Assembly: GCA_012842325.1 (NCBI GenBank)
Contig: DUTA01000089.1
Location: 1 to 24,846 of the forward strand
Source of the DNA: Bacillota bacterium
GTDB taxonomy: Bacteria; Bacillota; DTU030
DNA: 24,846 nucleotides
Direction of reading: 5' to 3'
The first letter of the stretch is position 1. Each line of letters begins with the position of its first letter. Position numbers and translations under genes: made by a program. This document shows, one piece after another, positions 1 to 6,230 of the stretch. The notes under the pieces were generated by a model. It saw only the letters and a list, made by a program, of their open reading frames with translations. It was not told the origin of the DNA and searched no databases.

Positions 1-103
1 AGATTCTGCGTCGCCGCAGACACCCTTGCCTTAAGCTAACGGCTACTGCTACCTTCACCGCTCGGGACTTTCACCCTAGAGACAGCGACCATGCCGGGCG
101 CAC
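1..103 (-). mobile_element. Group II intron, class C, 5' portion (cut by window edge)
   Basis: Read on the minus strand from 103 downwards, the sequence begins GTGCGCCCGGCATGG and continues with the conserved domain I blocks of bacterial class C group II introns: GGGTGAAAGTCCCGA, GTTAGCTTAAGGCAAGGG, and the GTCTGCGGCGACGCAGAATC segment. These are RNA structural elements, not protein coding. The 5' splice boundary is placed at the GTGCG at 103-99, directly after the T-run of the groEL terminator. Class C introns are known to insert just downstream of intrinsic terminator hairpins, and this one does exactly that in the same orientation. The rest of the intron, including any reverse transcriptase gene and domains V/VI, lies outside the window, so intactness cannot be judged. 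Confidence 0.93.
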
Positions 104-104
104 T

Positions 105-134
105 GAAAAAAGGCACCGCCTTTGCGGTGCCTTT
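105..134 (-). terminator. Intrinsic terminator of groESL
   Basis: An 11-bp stem (arms 109-119 and 124-134, core GGCACCGC/GCGGTGCC) with a four-base loop is followed on the minus strand by a T-run ending at about 105. It lies 14 bases past the groEL stop. The group II intron begins right after the T-run, so this hairpin is also the likely intron target. Confidence 0.93.
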
Positions 135-147
135 GGGCCTGCCCTTC

Positions 148-1752
148 TTACATCATGGGCGGGGTTGCAGGCTCTTCTTTCTTTTCCGGGATATCGGTTA
201 CTATTGCCTCGGTGGTCAACAGCATTGCGGCAATGCTGGCGGCGTTCTGCAGGGCCGAGCGGGTTACCTTAACCGGGTCAACAATACCGGCCGCAAACAT
301 ATCGACGAATTCACCCGTCAGGGCATTGTAGCCAACATTGACCGGCTTGCTCTTAACCTTCTCGACAATGACCGAACCTTCTTCCCCGGCATTGCTGGCA
401 ATCTGCCGGACAGGAGCTTCCAGGGCCCGGCGGACGATATCGACACCCACCTTTTCATCGCCCTCTACCTTCAGTTCATCCAGGGCCGGAATGGCGTCGA
501 TGAGGGCGGTACCGCCGCCGGCAATTATCCCTTCCTCCACAGCGGCCCGGGTTGCGGCCAGGGCATCTTCAATCCGGTGCTTCTTCTCCTTCAGTTCCGT
601 CTCGGTGGCGGCCCCTACTTCAATAACGGCCACACCGCCGGCCAGTTTGGCCAAACGTTCCTGGAGTTTTTCCCGGTCGAAGTCGGAGGTGGTTTCTTCA
701 ATCTCAGCCCGGATCTGGTTGATGCGGGCCTTGACCTTTTCGGAGTCACCGCGGCCATCGACAATAATGGTTTCTTCCTTGTTGACCCGCACCTGACGGG
801 CCTGCCCCAGCATTCTGAGCTCAGCCGCATCGAGTTTCAGGCCGACCTCTTCCGAAATAACGGTGCCGCCGGTGAGGATGGCAATATCCTGCAGCATGGC
901 CTTGCGGCGGTCGCCAAAGCCGGGCGCCTTGACAGCCACGGCATTCAAGGTTCCCCGCAATTTGTTCAATACCAGGGTGGCCAGGGCTTCCCCTTCCATA
1001 TCTTCGGCTATAATCAGGAGGGGTTTACCTGTCTGGACAACCCTTTCCAGAATGGGAAGGAGATCATTTATGGCACTAATTTTCCGGTCTGTAATCAGGA
1101 TATAGGGTTCGTCAAGGATGGCCTCCATTTTTTCCGTATCGGTTACCATGTAGTGGGAGATGTAACCCCGGTCAAACTGCATCCCTTCCACAACATCCAG
1201 GGTGGTGCCGATGCCCTTGGACTCTTCCACAGTGATAACGCCGTCTTTGCCGACCTTTTCCATGGCGTCGGCAATCAGCTGGCCGATCTCTTCATTGTCG
1301 GCAGAAATGGCGGCTACCTGGGAGATTGCTTCCCGGCTCTCCACCGGTTTGCTGTTCTTCTTGATGGTTTCAACGGCCACGGCAACGGCCTTTTCGATCC
1401 CCCGCCGCAGGATCATGGGGTTGGCGCCGGCCGTTACATTCTTGAGCCCCTCCTTAATGATGGCCTCGGCCAGGAGGGTAGCGGTGGTGGTACCGTCCCC
1501 CGCCACATCGTTGGTCTTGGTGGCAACTTCCTTTACCAGCTGGGCACCCATATTTTCAAAGGGATCTTCCAGTTCAATTTCCCGGGCAATGGTTACCCCG
1601 TCATTGGTGATGGTCGGGGAACCGAATTTCTTGTCCAAAACTACGTTCCTGCCCTTGGGCCCCAGGGTAACCTTAACGGCTGCCGCCAGTTTTTCTACTC
1701 CTCTTTCCAGAGCCCGCCGGGCTTCTTCCCTGTATAAAAGCTGTTTGGCCAT
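148..1752 (-). CDS. groEL: Chaperonin GroEL (60 kDa)
   Basis: GroEL forms the double-ring ATP-driven folding chamber that works with GroES in the cytoplasm. The 534-residue product has the family's usual length and start (MAKQLLY, then LGPKGRNVVLD), the nucleotide site GDGTTT with Asp86, and the EGIIAGGGTAL block near residue 400. The ATG at 1752 is preceded by GGAGGG at good spacing. It lies 36 bases after groES in one CIRCE-controlled transcript. The C terminus ends EEPATPPMM: only a short methionine end remains, and the Gly-Gly-Met repeat that lines the cavity floor in many GroELs is missing. Identity is certain from sequence. Confidence 0.99.
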   Translation of the reverse strand: MAKQLLYREEARRALERGVEKLAAAVKVTLGPKGRNVVLDKKFGSPTITNDGVTIAREIELEDPFENMGAQLVKEVATKTNDVAGDGTTTATLLAEAIIKEGLKNVTAGANPMILRRGIEKAVAVAVETIKKNSKPVESREAISQVAAISADNEEIGQLIADAMEKVGKDGVITVEESKGIGTTLDVVEGMQFDRGYISHYMVTDTEKMEAILDEPYILITDRKISAINDLLPILERVVQTGKPLLIIAEDMEGEALATLVLNKLRGTLNAVAVKAPGFGDRRKAMLQDIAILTGGTVISEEVGLKLDAAELRMLGQARQVRVNKEETIIVDGRGDSEKVKARINQIRAEIEETTSDFDREKLQERLAKLAGGVAVIEVGAATETELKEKKHRIEDALAATRAAVEEGIIAGGGTALIDAIPALDELKVEGDEKVGVDIVRRALEAPVRQIASNAGEEGSVIVEKVKSKPVNVGYNALTGEFVDMFAAGIVDPVKVTRSALQNAASIAAMLLTTEAIVTDIPEKKEEPATPPMM

Positions 1753-1788
1753 ATGTAATACCCTCCCTTATCAATTTATTGGCAGAGG

Positions 1789-2076
1789 TTATTCAACAAC
1801 AGCAAGGATGTCCCGTTCGCTCAAGATGAGGTGCTCTTCATCATCAATCTTGATTTCAGTACCGGCGAACTTGGAGTAGATGACCTTGTCACCCACCTTA
1901 ACTTCGAGGGGAACCCTTTCCCCATTTTCCAGGAGCTTACCGCTGCCAACGGCAATTACTTCTCCTTCCTGGGGTTTTTCCTTGGCTGTGTCCGGGATAA
2001 CAATTCCACCCTTGGTCTTCTCTTCCTTTGTTGCTGGCTTAACAAGTACCCGGTCGCCTAGAGGTTTCACCTTCAT
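1789..2076 (-). CDS. groES: Co-chaperonin GroES (10 kDa)
   Basis: GroES caps the GroEL chamber as a seven-membered ring. The 95-residue product shows the typical start MKVKPLGDRVLVKP, the flexible mobile loop region KEEKTKGGIVIPDTAKEKP that contacts GroEL, and the end LSERDILAVVE. The start ATG at 2076 has GGAGGG seven bases upstream. It is the first gene of the groES-groEL operon and sits directly behind a CIRCE operator and a sigma-A type promoter. Confidence 0.99.
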   Translation of the reverse strand: MKVKPLGDRVLVKPATKEEKTKGGIVIPDTAKEKPQEGEVIAVGSGKLLENGERVPLEVKVGDKVIYSKFAGTEIKIDDEEHLILSERDILAVVE

Positions 2077-2109
2077 GCAATAACCCTCCCTTTACTTCCT
2101 GATCTGTTA

Positions 2110-2136
2110 TTAGCACTCACAGGCAGTGAGTGCTAA
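2110..2136. promoter_or_regulatory. CIRCE operator (HrcA site)
   Basis: Perfect inverted repeat TTAGCACTC (2110-2118), nine-base spacer, GAGTGCTAA (2128-2136). This is the exact consensus bound by the heat-shock repressor HrcA. It lies just past the -10 box and 33 bases before the groES start, so it covers the start of transcription or the early leader. Confidence 0.98.
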
Positions 2137-2148
2137 CACCTAATACTA

Positions 2149-2177
2149 ATAATATTAAATGGCCATCCTCACGGCAA
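2149..2177 (-). promoter_or_regulatory. Sigma-A type promoter of groESL
   Basis: On the minus strand, TTGCCG (2177-2172) is separated by 17 bases from TATTAT (2154-2149), four and five matches to the consensus hexamers. The expected start is around 2142, immediately before the CIRCE element, which is the usual HrcA-repressed arrangement. Confidence 0.75.
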
Positions 2178-2352
2178 CTATAATGATAAGGTTTTAACAG
2201 CAGTTACTGGTGGTTAGATTGCGAATCAGCCCATTACCTCCCCCTTGCTCCTGATTTTACCCTAATTTACCTTCAACAGTTATTATTTCCCTGGAAGACC
2301 AAATTATTCATCCTCCCAAGGGCCCCGATCCCGGTGTCCTTCCCTGGTGCCA

Positions 2353-2385
2353 AAGGCAACGGCAGCCCTGAAGCTGTATTGCCTT
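2353..2385 (-). terminator. Possible terminator after the 66-residue gene
   Basis: The stop codon at 2384-2386 begins a stem AAGGCAA/TTGCCTT (2379-2385 with 2353-2359), with an inner CAGC/GCTG pairing. Only a short TTTGG follows on the minus strand, so termination would be weak. It may just be a 3'-end stabilising hairpin. Confidence 0.35.
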
Positions 2386-2584
2386 ACCTGTCCTTTTCCT
2401 TCCCCTCACCAAAACAACCCAGCTGGCAATTTATAATTCTAATTCCCAGCCGGTCGGCCGCCCGGCCTACCTCAATGGGTGCTACTCCCAGGCGCTTGGC
2501 CAGGGCCAGAGCCTGGGGACAGCTGAGCCGTTTCTCCGGAGCCAGGGCGGCCATCTCCTGCAATAAATCCTTCACCTCGCCCAT
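2384..2584 (-). CDS. Small conserved protein with C-terminal CQLGCF motif
   Basis: Unnamed 66-residue protein. It looks helical, with a central segment RLSCPQALALAKRLGVAP and DRLGIRI resembling a short winged-helix or HTH fold, and ends in NCQLGCFG followed by a charged tail. The two cysteines of CQLGC plus one at about residue 20 could bind metal or an iron-sulfur cluster, but that is a guess. The start is set by the ribosome site: GGAGG at 2597-2593 lies eight bases before the ATG at 2584, whereas the in-frame GTG at 2593 overlaps it. Hairpins bound it on both sides, so it may be a single-gene transcript. I believe similar short proteins occur in related anaerobes, but I cannot assign a function. 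Confidence 0.8.
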   Translation of the reverse strand: MGEVKDLLQEMAALAPEKRLSCPQALALAKRLGVAPIEVGRAADRLGIRIINCQLGCFGEGKEKDR

Positions 2585-2656
2585 TTTGCTCACCTCCGGG
2601 AAATATTTTACAGCCCCGCATGGACTTTTTAATAATACAGCAGCGGCAGAAAGAAT

Positions 2657-2682
2657 CCCCTTGCTCCCACGACAGCAAGGGG
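2657..2682 (-). terminator. Stem-loop terminator after the BusR-like gene
   Basis: Nine-bp stem CCCCTTGCT/AGCAAGGGG (2657-2665 with 2674-2682), loop of eight, followed on the minus strand by ATTCTTTCT. The T-run is imperfect, but the position 17 bases past the stop supports a terminator for the operon from 4.6 kb. Confidence 0.65.
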
Positions 2683-2698
2683 ACCAGCGCGGGGGTCT

Positions 2699-3343
2699 TT
2701 ACTCTTCCTCCAGCACTTTTTGGGCTACCAGTTTCCTCACCTTGTCCTTGGCCTGCATTGTTCCCACCACAGAAAGCCTGTCCCCGGCCTTAAACTCCAT
2801 CTTTGAAGAGGGAGAATAGATTTCCTCCCCATCCCTCTCTATACTGACCACCGTTGCCCCGGTACGGGTACGCAGTTTGGTCTCTGCCAGATCCTTGCCG
2901 ACCAGCCAGGAATCCGCCGGGATCTCGATCTTTTCCAGGTACTGGAGATTATTGATCATACCCCACAGGTAGGAGACCATCTGTTGCACCGTCTGTTCCA
3001 CTTCCTGGTCCAGGCGCCGCCTTTCCTCCAGCAGCTGGGTCAGCTTTTCCTGCAGGTTGGCCATGGCCTTTTCTCCCTGGAAGGCCTGGAAATAGTCTTC
3101 CGCCGCTTGTTTCGACTTGATGACAATGCCGGTTCCGGCAACGGTCTCCACCACCCCTGCATCCTCCAGGAGGGCCACCGCCCTCCGGATGGTCTCTGGC
3201 GAGACCTTGTAGCGTCCGGCCAGGGTTGAACGCCCCGAAATCCTTTCGCCAATCTGATATTCTTCCCGGATAATCCGCAGGGCTAAATCCAGGGCAATCT
3301 GTTCATAGCGGGAAAAGTCCGCTAATTTCTTCCGGTGAGCCAC
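2699..3343 (-). CDS. BusR-like GntR/RCK_C transcription regulator
   Basis: A 214-residue protein in three parts. An N-terminal GntR winged helix spans roughly residues 12-78 (RYKVSPETIRRAVALLEDAG is the recognition helix region). A coiled coil spans about 88-128, and an RCK_C (TrkA-C) domain about 138-210 contains LVGKDLAETKLRTRTGATVV and FKAGDRLSVVG. This order and length match BusR of lactococci and streptococci, a repressor whose RCK_C domain binds cyclic di-AMP and which controls osmolyte uptake. Ligand binding here is inferred from the architecture. The GTG start at 3343 has AGGAGG about ten bases upstream. It follows the ornithine-cyclodeaminase-family gene by 27 bases and is probably cotranscribed with it; no betaine transporter is nearby. 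Confidence 0.82.
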   Translation of the reverse strand: MAHRKKLADFSRYEQIALDLALRIIREEYQIGERISGRSTLAGRYKVSPETIRRAVALLEDAGVVETVAGTGIVIKSKQAAEDYFQAFQGEKAMANLQEKLTQLLEERRRLDQEVEQTVQQMVSYLWGMINNLQYLEKIEIPADSWLVGKDLAETKLRTRTGATVVSIERDGEEIYSPSSKMEFKAGDRLSVVGTMQAKDKVRKLVAQKVLEEE

Positions 3344-3370
3344 TGGTAGTCCGCCTCCTTTATTGGCCTT

Positions 3371-4591
3371 CTATTGTCCTGCCAAAAGCTGGGCTGCCAA
3401 TTCCCGTAAGAACCATTCCACATCACTGACTATGCCGATGGTCTGGAAACTGCCCCGATCCACCAGTTTTGTCACCACGGCCGGGTTGATATCGACACAG
3501 ACGGTGCGCACCCTTGCCGGAAGCAGGTTCCCCGTCGCAATGGAATGGAGCATGGTCCCCAGCATCAGGACCAGGTCCACCTGCTGCGCCCGCCACCGCA
3601 TTTCCTCCTGGGCCTCCAGGACATCGGTGATCACATCGGGGAGGGGGCCGTCGTCCCGGATAGAACCGGCCAGCACATAATCGACATTGTTGACGACACA
3701 GCTGTACATAACCCCCCTGGTAAGGAGGCCCTGTTTCACCGCTTCCTTGATACCGCCTGCCCGGCGGATCAGGTTGATGGCCCGCAGGTGATGGCTGTGC
3801 CCGCCCGGCACCGCCTCCCCGGTAGCCAGGGAGACACCCAGGGAGGTACCCAGCAGGGCCCCTTCAATATCATGGGTGGCCAGGGCATTGCCGGCAAAGA
3901 GATAGTCGATATAGCCGGCTTCGATGATCTGGGAGAGGTACCTGCCGGCACCGGTATGGATGATGGCCGGGCCGGCCACCACCAGGATCTTTTTCCCTTC
4001 CTTTTTCAAAGTCCGCATCAGCTGGGCAATCTCCTTGAGCAGAAGGCCCTTGGGCCTTTCACTGGAGACGGCGCTCTCCATAAAGCGGAAGATTTCCTTC
4101 TGCCTCCCCCGCTGCAGGGGCACCACCCTGATCCCCTTCTGGCCCAGAACCACCAGTTCCCCTTTCTTTACCCGGTTAACGGGAACGCAACGGGCCCGGC
4201 CCGCCTCTGGATCAAAGACAATGCCACAGTCCATTTCCGTCCCTTCCACCTTGATCCACCGGCCGGCGGAGAAAATGAAGGTTTCCAGATTGGTCGTGGC
4301 ATAGAAATCATCGGGGAAGACGCCATCCCGGGGGGCCGGTGCCAATTCAACCTCCTCGGCGGTCAGAATGGTCGCTCCCAAATCCCGCAGCCTCCCCAGG
4401 AGCCGGTTAAGTTCTTCTTCACTCTGGGCCTGCACCTCCAGGAGGGCATAACTGGGGTCCGCCTTGGTGCGGCCGATCTCAAACTTTTCCACGCGAAAAT
4501 CACCGTTATTGTCGATGATCTCATCCAGGACCCGCGGCAGAATGTGGGAATCGATGATGTGGCCGCAGAGCTCAATTTTCTGGGTGTACAT
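3371..4591 (-). CDS. TIGR00300 family protein (archaeal-type ornithine cyclodeaminase / LOR-SDH family)
   Basis: A 406-residue protein of the family long annotated LOR/SDH. Archaeal members have been shown to be ornithine cyclodeaminases, making proline and ammonia from ornithine with bound NAD. The N-terminal ~90 residues (KIELCGHIIDSHILPRVLD) form the family's small ferredoxin-like domain. The C-terminal part has the nucleotide-binding signatures VVAGPAIIHTGAG, FAGNALATHDIEGALLGTSL, PGGHSHHLRAIN and LMLGTMLHSIATGNLLP. The start is the ATG at 4591 with GGGGAG seven bases before it; a TTG at 4627 would lack a good site. It is the first gene of an operon with the BusR-like regulator and is divergent from yigZ. 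Family membership is firm. Substrate is inferred. Confidence 0.85.
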   Translation of the reverse strand: MYTQKIELCGHIIDSHILPRVLDEIIDNNGDFRVEKFEIGRTKADPSYALLEVQAQSEEELNRLLGRLRDLGATILTAEEVELAPAPRDGVFPDDFYATTNLETFIFSAGRWIKVEGTEMDCGIVFDPEAGRARCVPVNRVKKGELVVLGQKGIRVVPLQRGRQKEIFRFMESAVSSERPKGLLLKEIAQLMRTLKKEGKKILVVAGPAIIHTGAGRYLSQIIEAGYIDYLFAGNALATHDIEGALLGTSLGVSLATGEAVPGGHSHHLRAINLIRRAGGIKEAVKQGLLTRGVMYSCVVNNVDYVLAGSIRDDGPLPDVITDVLEAQEEMRWRAQQVDLVLMLGTMLHSIATGNLLPARVRTVCVDINPAVVTKLVDRGSFQTIGIVSDVEWFLRELAAQLLAGQ

Positions 4592-4644
4592 AAAAGGTCT
4601 CCCCTTCAGACCCAAAATAGCGGTCAAATCTCCCTATTCCACCA

Positions 4645-4679
4645 ATTTTCATGGTAACATACCCCCCTGTCAATGTCAA
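4645..4679 (-). promoter_or_regulatory. Promoter with tandem TTGACA boxes for the TIGR00300 gene
   Basis: On the minus strand two copies of TTGACA lie back to back (4679-4674 and 4673-4668). The second is a perfect -35, 17 bases from GAAAAT (4650-4645), a four-of-six -10. Transcription would start near 4640, about 50 bases before the ATG. Confidence 0.55.
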
Positions 4680-4766
4680 TGTCTGGAAGAAACCGGTCCC
4701 CGGTCCTTGCCAGGCACCGGGCGAGCAGTTAGAATGGAAGGGATGACAGCGGGGGAGATGGTTGCT

Positions 4767-5351
4767 ATGACAGATCAGTATAAAACTGTAGCCCGGGAAA
4801 TGGTAACCAGATGCAAAATCCAGCGTTCCCTCTTCATCGCCCACGTCCGGGAAACGCCCACGGAAGAAGAAGCCCGGGCCTTTATCGCCCGGGTCAGCAG
4901 TGAGCACAAACAGGCCACCCACAATTGCTGGGCCTACCGGATCGGGATCGGCAAAGAGGAAGTCTCCTATTTTGACGACGACGGTGAACCCAGCGGTACA
5001 GCGGGGAAGCCCATCTACGGGGCCATTCTCAGCCGGGACATAACCAACGTGGCCGTCGTTGTCACCCGCTATTTCGGGGGCAAAAAGCTGGGGGTGCGGG
5101 GCCTGATTGAGGCTTATGCCGGCGCCGCCGGGGACGCCATCGACCATGCCGGAATCATTACCAGGAGGTTGACGACAACCTTCACCTTCACCTGCAGCTA
5201 TGCCCAGCTGGACCAGGTCCACCACCTCCTGAACCAGGTGGAGGGCGAAATCCTGGAAAGCAACTACACCGACAGGGTGGAATTGACCATTGCCGTCCCC
5301 CGCTCCCGGGGACCCCAGGTGGCAAAAGCCCTGGCAGAGCTGGGCAGGTGA
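4767..5351 (+). CDS. yigZ: YigZ/YvyE family protein (IMPACT/UPF0029)
   Basis: A 194-residue cytoplasmic protein of the widespread IMPACT family, whose bacterial role is not settled (related to the eukaryotic translation-control protein IMPACT). The N-terminal UPF0029 domain shows DDDGEPSGTAGKPIY and the signature VVVTRYFGGKKLGVRGLIEAY. The C-terminal ~60 residues form the DUF1949 ferredoxin-like domain. The ATG at 4767 has GGGGGAG nine bases upstream; in-frame ATGs at 4743 and 4758 are less well placed. This is the only plus-strand gene in the window and ends ten bases from the convergent E1-like gene. Confidence 0.93.
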   Translation: MTDQYKTVAREMVTRCKIQRSLFIAHVRETPTEEEARAFIARVSSEHKQATHNCWAYRIGIGKEEVSYFDDDGEPSGTAGKPIYGAILSRDITNVAVVVTRYFGGKKLGVRGLIEAYAGAAGDAIDHAGIITRRLTTTFTFTCSYAQLDQVHHLLNQVEGEILESNYTDRVELTIAVPRSRGPQVAKALAELGR

Positions 5352-5361
5352 AAAGGCCTTC

Positions 5362-6213
5362 TTACGGGAGCAGCTGGATGATTTCGGCGGTGCCGCCCAG
5401 GGCATCCAGGTAAAGGAGCCGGTTCCGCAAGGGTTCTCCCTGGCCCAGGAGTATTTTTATGGTCTCCTGGACCTGCCATGCCGCTACCATGGCCGGCGTG
5501 GCCGCAGGATTGCCCAGCTGCACCTCCACACCCCGGTCCCGGCCTGCCTGACCCTGGGGGTACAGGAGATCTAAACCCGGGTCCCCGGGGAAAATGGTCA
5601 TAACCTGTCCCTGGTAACCGGCTATGGCGCCATGGACCAGGGGGAGCCCCAGTTCTCCGGCAGCCTCCTGGAGGAGAAAGCGCGCCGGCAGATTATCCAG
5701 GGCATCGACGATGACCTGAGCCGGGGCCAGGTATTCCCGGGCGTTTTCCCCGGTCAGCCAGACCACATGGGCAGCGACGGTGACGGCCCCGTTCAGCTGC
5801 GCTGCCCGCTCCTTTGCCGCCAGGGCCTTGGCCTGGCCCAGGTTTTGCTGGGTGGCCAGGAGCTGGCGGTTGAGGTTGTTGTCGTCAAAGCTGTCTCCAT
5901 CGATGACGATCAACCTGCCCACACCCATGCGGGTCAAAAGTTCAATTATCCAGCCCCCCAGGCCGCCGGCACCGACTACGGCGACGCAGGCCCTGAGCAG
6001 GGTTTCCTGCCCGGCCAGGCCCACCGTCCCCAGGTTGCGCAAATATCGGGCCGGGAGAATGCCCGCCCCCAGGGCGGCCAGTTGAATCTCCTTCTGGGAA
6101 AACCCGCCCTCCCGGGCCAGGGCCAATTCCTCCGCCACGGGAAGGACCGGCACCCGGCCGCCTGCCTGTTCTACCTCCCTGCTCCTGGCCTTAATCTCTG
6201 CCACCAACTTCAT
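5362..6213 (-). CDS. HesA/MoeB/ThiF family E1-like adenylyltransferase
   Basis: A 283-residue protein with the E1-like Rossmann fold. It has the family lead-in RYLRNLG, the ATP-binding GAGGLGG at 81-87, the acidic IDGDSFDDNNLNRQ (105-117, including the arginine finger) and DALDNLPAR with Asp173. Family members adenylate the C-terminal glycine of ubiquitin-like sulfur carriers (MoaD, ThiS) or other substrates. Cys76 is the only cysteine, so both the zinc CxxC pairs and the catalytic cysteine of MoeB/ThiF are missing. The ATG at 6213 follows GGGGAGGGG; an alternative ATG at 6234 overlaps the stop of the upstream radical-SAM gene (ATGA). It is clearly cotranscribed with that gene. No carrier protein is encoded nearby, so the substrate is unknown. 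Confidence 0.88.
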   Translation of the reverse strand: MKLVAEIKARSREVEQAGGRVPVLPVAEELALAREGGFSQKEIQLAALGAGILPARYLRNLGTVGLAGQETLLRACVAVVGAGGLGGWIIELLTRMGVGRLIVIDGDSFDDNNLNRQLLATQQNLGQAKALAAKERAAQLNGAVTVAAHVVWLTGENAREYLAPAQVIVDALDNLPARFLLQEAAGELGLPLVHGAIAGYQGQVMTIFPGDPGLDLLYPQGQAGRDRGVEVQLGNPAATPAMVAAWQVQETIKILLGQGEPLRNRLLYLDALGGTAEIIQLLP

Positions 6214-6230
6214 TTCTTCCCCTCCCCTGC

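Noticed and set aside
91..1737. Long plus-strand open frame of 548 codons over groEL
   Set aside because: It is the antisense of a certain groEL gene; the composition (Gly/Phe/Asn-rich) is that of a reverse-complement shadow and there is no ribosome site.
3545..4657. 370-codon plus-strand open frame over the TIGR00300 gene
   Set aside because: Antisense shadow of a well-supported gene; no recognisable domain or ribosome site.
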